Below are positions 61,591 to 64,000 of a stretch of DNA of 64,000 bases, piece after piece; position 1 is the first letter of the stretch, and every line of letters starts with the position of its first letter. The notes under the pieces were generated by a model. It made no database searches. It was not told the DNA's origin and saw nothing but the letters and a program-made list of their open reading frames with translations. The position numbers and the translations under genes were made by a program. Source of the stretch: Bryocella elongata (GTDB taxonomy: Bacteria > Acidobacteriota > Terriglobia > Terriglobales > Acidobacteriaceae); contig NZ_FNVA01000001.1 in assembly GCF_900108185.1 (NCBI RefSeq), positions 1,550,001 to 1,614,000 of the forward strand, written 5' to 3'.

Positions 61591-64000
61591 CTAAGGGGTA
61601 TTCGTCGCGCAGGGTATAGAGAAGGAGAACGTAGCCCCTGGCCCATCATTCGGCGTCGCCCACAACCGGCCATGATGACGATCTACGATGGATCTGCTGA
61701 TGGAGAGGCCCATCCCCATGCCGTCGCCCTTCGTCGTGTAGAAAGCTTCAAACAGCTTCTCAATGCCCTGCGGCGAGATGCCCACGCCCGAATCCTGAAC
61801 TGTCAGCCGCACGTAGCCATCTCCGTCCGCCTCCGTCCGGATGACCATCTCCCTCGGACGATCGTCGACGCGCTGCATCGCATCGGAGCCATTGCGGAGC
61901 AGGTTGAGGATGACCTGCTGTAACTGCACGCGGTCCCCGAGAGCTCGAGGCAGATAGTTCGCAAGCTCCTGCCGGAGGATCACCCGGTCCCGTGCCAGAT
62001 CATCCGAACTGAGCGCAATGACCTCGCGGACAGCATCATTCAAGTCGACCACTTCGGCCGTGAACTCCTTCTTGCTGAAAAGGGCGCGCAGCCGAGTGAT
62101 CACGTCGGATGCCCGGTTGCCGTCACGAATAATGCGCCGAGCCGCCTCCTGCGCCGAGTCGATGTTTGGAGCCCCCGTCGAGAGCGTGCGGACGCAGATG
62201 CTGGCGTTCGTCACGATCCCGGACAGGGGCTGGCTGATCTCGTGCGTGATCGATGCCGTCAAAGCCCCAAGGCTCGTCACCCGTGCCATATGCGCGAGCT
62301 CCGACCGAAGTTGGCTCAGAGCCTCTTCCGCAAGCCGGCGTTCGGTGACATCCTGAATCGCCCCGATATACTCCAGGCGGCCATCTTCCCGTTGGCTCGC
62401 TTTGGAGGTGACGTGCACATACTTCACGATGCCGTCCGCCAGACGCAGTCGAATCTCGTAGTCCTGGTCATGTCCCGAATCTCGCGTCTGTCCCATCTTT
62501 TCCGCAAACATCGAAGCATCCTCCGGATGGATCCGGTCGCCGATCCGATCCAGCGTCACTGGCTCATTCGCTCCAAAGTCAAAGATGCGGCGTGCCTCTT
62601 CTGAAACCACAACATCCTCTTTCTCCAGGCTCCAGGAAAAGGTGCCGGTCGAGCTGAGTTGTTGCCCCTCTGCGAGGAAAGCCTCGTTCCGCTGTAACTC
62701 CACCTGGGCACGCTTCCGGTCTTCGATGTCGGTCATCAGTGCATACCAGCCTGTGATTCTGCCCTCCGCGTCTCGCATGGGTCGTGCGCTTCGGCGGAAC
62801 CACCGGTAGACGCCATCCGCTCGGAGATAACGTTGTTCGTACTCGTGAGGAGTTCCGGTCGTGATCGAGTGCTTGAAGATTTCGAGTGAGCGGGCCCGGT
62901 CTTCTGGATGAATGGATTCGTTGGTCGCCCAACCTCCTCTCATCTCCTCGAACGTCTTGCCGAAATAGTCAAGGAGCTGCCGATTGAGAAGCACGACTTC
63001 ACCCTCGGGACTCATCGCGCATACGAACCCCGGAATGCTGTCGATCACCCTCCGAAGTTCTTCAACGATCCGCGCCCGTTCCGCCAGACTCGCGTCGAAC
63101 TGCGACTGCACCTGCCGAAGCCGCCGTTGATACAAACCCCAAAGCAAAGCCAGAAACGCCGCGCCGCACAAAACACGGAACCACGCCGTCTGGTAGTAAG
63201 CCGGAGCGATGGAGAAGTCCAGTGACGCTCCAATCTCGTTCCAAACTCCGTCGTTGTTGCAGGCGATCACGCGGAAGCGATAATGACGGGGACCCAGATC
63301 GTTATAAAACGCCTGGCGTCGCGGCCCTGGCTCCTGCCAGCTCGTGTCGCGGCCCTCAAGCATGTACCGAAACATCACCTTTTTCGGAGCGGAGAAGCTA
63401 AGTGCCGTGTAGTCGATCTCGAGATCGTGGGTGAGTGCAGGCAGCCTGAGACCCTCCTGTGGCGGGGAGCTCTTTCGATCTGCTACAACACCGGTGATAT
63501 ACACCGGCGGCGGCAACGTGTTGCCTGCCATATGAGCCGGATCGATCGTTTGCGCCACGCTGTTGTTGGCAAACCACAATCGTCCGTCAGGCCCTCTTGA
63601 ACTCCCGCTGAAGTGACTCTTCCCCGCCTGAACTCCGTCCAGAGCGTCGAAGAGTCGGAACCTCAGCTTGGCGTCAGTCTCTTGCCACCACCGCTGTACT
63701 TCCCCCTTCGGAATCTCGATCAGACCACATGCAGCGTAAAGCCAGAGATCACTCTGGTCATCCGCATTGATCGTGTAGACATCGTCGCAAGGCAGGCCAT
63801 TGCGGACGCTAAGAGTTCGCTGCTTCCCATCCTTCCATCCCGCGATGCCCCCATAATCGGCAGCTCCAAGGATCGAGCCGTCAGGAGCCTTGAAAAGCGC
63901 ATTGATAGTGATCTCCGGACGGTCGACAAACCGGAAAAGCTCAAGCTTCCCGGAACGAAGACGCGCCAGGCTGCTGCCATCCTTACTGTTCACCAGACCA
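61591..64000 (-). CDS. Two-component propeller sensor histidine kinase (cut by right edge)
   Basis: At least 800 residues, continuing beyond the right edge. Present here: the last propeller repeats (GSSRGPDGRLWFANNSVAQ), a Y_Y_Y-type domain (VMFRYMLEGRDTSWQEPGPRR), one membrane helix (WFRVLCGAAFLALLWGLY), two PAS domains (VIDSIPGFVCAMSPEGEV; YEIRLRLADGIVKYVHVTSKA), HisKA (ITHEISQPLSGIVTNAS) and HATPase (ILNLLRNGSDAM, VQDSGVGISPQ, GMGMGLSISRSIV). The propeller would sit in the periplasm, often sensing carbohydrates. Its kinase core is very similar to that of the kinase at 35869-38241. No receiver domain is fused to it here. It is convergent with EgtD (22 bp apart). Confidence 0.88.
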   Translation of the reverse strand, partial: GLVNSKDGSSLARLRSGKLELFRFVDRPEITINALFKAPDGSILGAADYGGIAGWKDGKQRTLSVRNGLPCDDVYTINADDQSDLWLYAACGLIEIPKGEVQRWWQETDAKLRFRLFDALDGVQAGKSHFSGSSRGPDGRLWFANNSVAQTIDPAHMAGNTLPPPVYITGVVADRKSSPPQEGLRLPALTHDLEIDYTALSFSAPKKVMFRYMLEGRDTSWQEPGPRRQAFYNDLGPRHYRFRVIACNNDGVWNEIGASLDFSIAPAYYQTAWFRVLCGAAFLALLWGLYQRRLRQVQSQFDASLAERARIVEELRRVIDSIPGFVCAMSPEGEVVLLNRQLLDYFGKTFEEMRGGWATNESIHPEDRARSLEIFKHSITTGTPHEYEQRYLRADGVYRWFRRSARPMRDAEGRITGWYALMTDIEDRKRAQVELQRNEAFLAEGQQLSSTGTFSWSLEKEDVVVSEEARRIFDFGANEPVTLDRIGDRIHPEDASMFAEKMGQTRDSGHDQDYEIRLRLADGIVKYVHVTSKASQREDGRLEYIGAIQDVTERRLAEEALSQLRSELAHMARVTSLGALTASITHEISQPLSGIVTNASICVRTLSTGAPNIDSAQEAARRIIRDGNRASDVITRLRALFSKKEFTAEVVDLNDAVREVIALSSDDLARDRVILRQELANYLPRALGDRVQLQQVILNLLRNGSDAMQRVDDRPREMVIRTEADGDGYVRLTVQDSGVGISPQGIEKLFEAFYTTKGDGMGMGLSISRSIVDRHHGRLWATPNDGPGATFSFSIPCATNTP

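Overview
The window looks like a high-GC chromosome segment from an acidobacterium, probably Terriglobia (Granulicella/Edaphobacter/Terriglobus-like). This is inferred from gene content: a 1350-residue Oar-like TonB receptor with an N-terminal carboxypeptidase-regulatory domain, giant exported beta-helix/Ig/NHL proteins, a CadC-like winged-helix/propeller regulator, and a trifunctional Ser/Thr kinase-ATPase-histidine kinase. No rRNA gene, intact tRNA, CRISPR array or insertion sequence was seen.

Layout. 1-7.5 kb (minus strand): a surface-protein operon with a 1912-residue exported repeat protein, an NHL lipoprotein, a tiny PEP-CTERM-like protein and a second lipoprotein cut by the left edge. 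7.9-10.4 kb: a CadC/TolB-like regulator split by an in-frame TGA. 10.4-12.9 kb: an integration scar with a twice-frameshifted tyrosine integrase, a terminator, a 46-bp 3' fragment of tRNA-Glu and a degenerate direct repeat. 13-24.7 kb: sugar and glycogen metabolism (class II aldolase, GlgX, transketolase, GlgP) mixed with redox and repair genes. 24.8-31.5 kb: an EmrAB-TolC-type efflux operon, an MFS carrier and an exported cupin. 31.5-40.3 kb: the TonB receptor, a PAS-GAF sensor kinase and three response regulators, one a FixJ/NarL-type DNA binder. 40.3-53.3 kb: alpha/beta hydrolases, an ECF sigma factor, RidA, an SDR, a broken PfpI/DJ-1, YceI, a peroxiredoxin-like protein, an aldo/keto reductase, a DUF4126-type protein, two metallo-beta-lactamase-fold enzymes counting the one at 17 kb, a crotonase and a GlcG-like protein. 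53.3-64 kb: the trifunctional kinase, broken by five lesions, then nitronate monooxygenase, EgtD and a two-component propeller kinase cut by the right edge.

The main discovery candidate is a regulatory code. From 14 kb to 60 kb, about a dozen non-coding regions carry one or two copies of an imperfect 15-16 bp palindrome, idealised GGTATCGATCGATACC (7-2-7 geometry). At four loci two copies sit exactly 18 bp apart, and half-sites with the same 2-bp spacer occur at others. The motif was not seen in the first 13 kb. It lies upstream of the aldolase/GlgX pair, transketolase/DoxX, the efflux operon, the TonB receptor/sensor kinase pair, a response regulator, the epoxide hydrolase, PfpI, YceI/peroxiredoxin, crotonase/GlcG and EgtD. 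The 7-2-7 form is what NarL/FixJ-type regulators bind, and such a regulator is encoded in the middle of the set. A single stress or xenobiotic regulon is the working hypothesis.

A second theme is gene decay. The CadC-like regulator, the integrase, PfpI and the trifunctional kinase together carry about a dozen lesions, while genes of 5.7, 4.1 and 2.5 kb beside them are intact.
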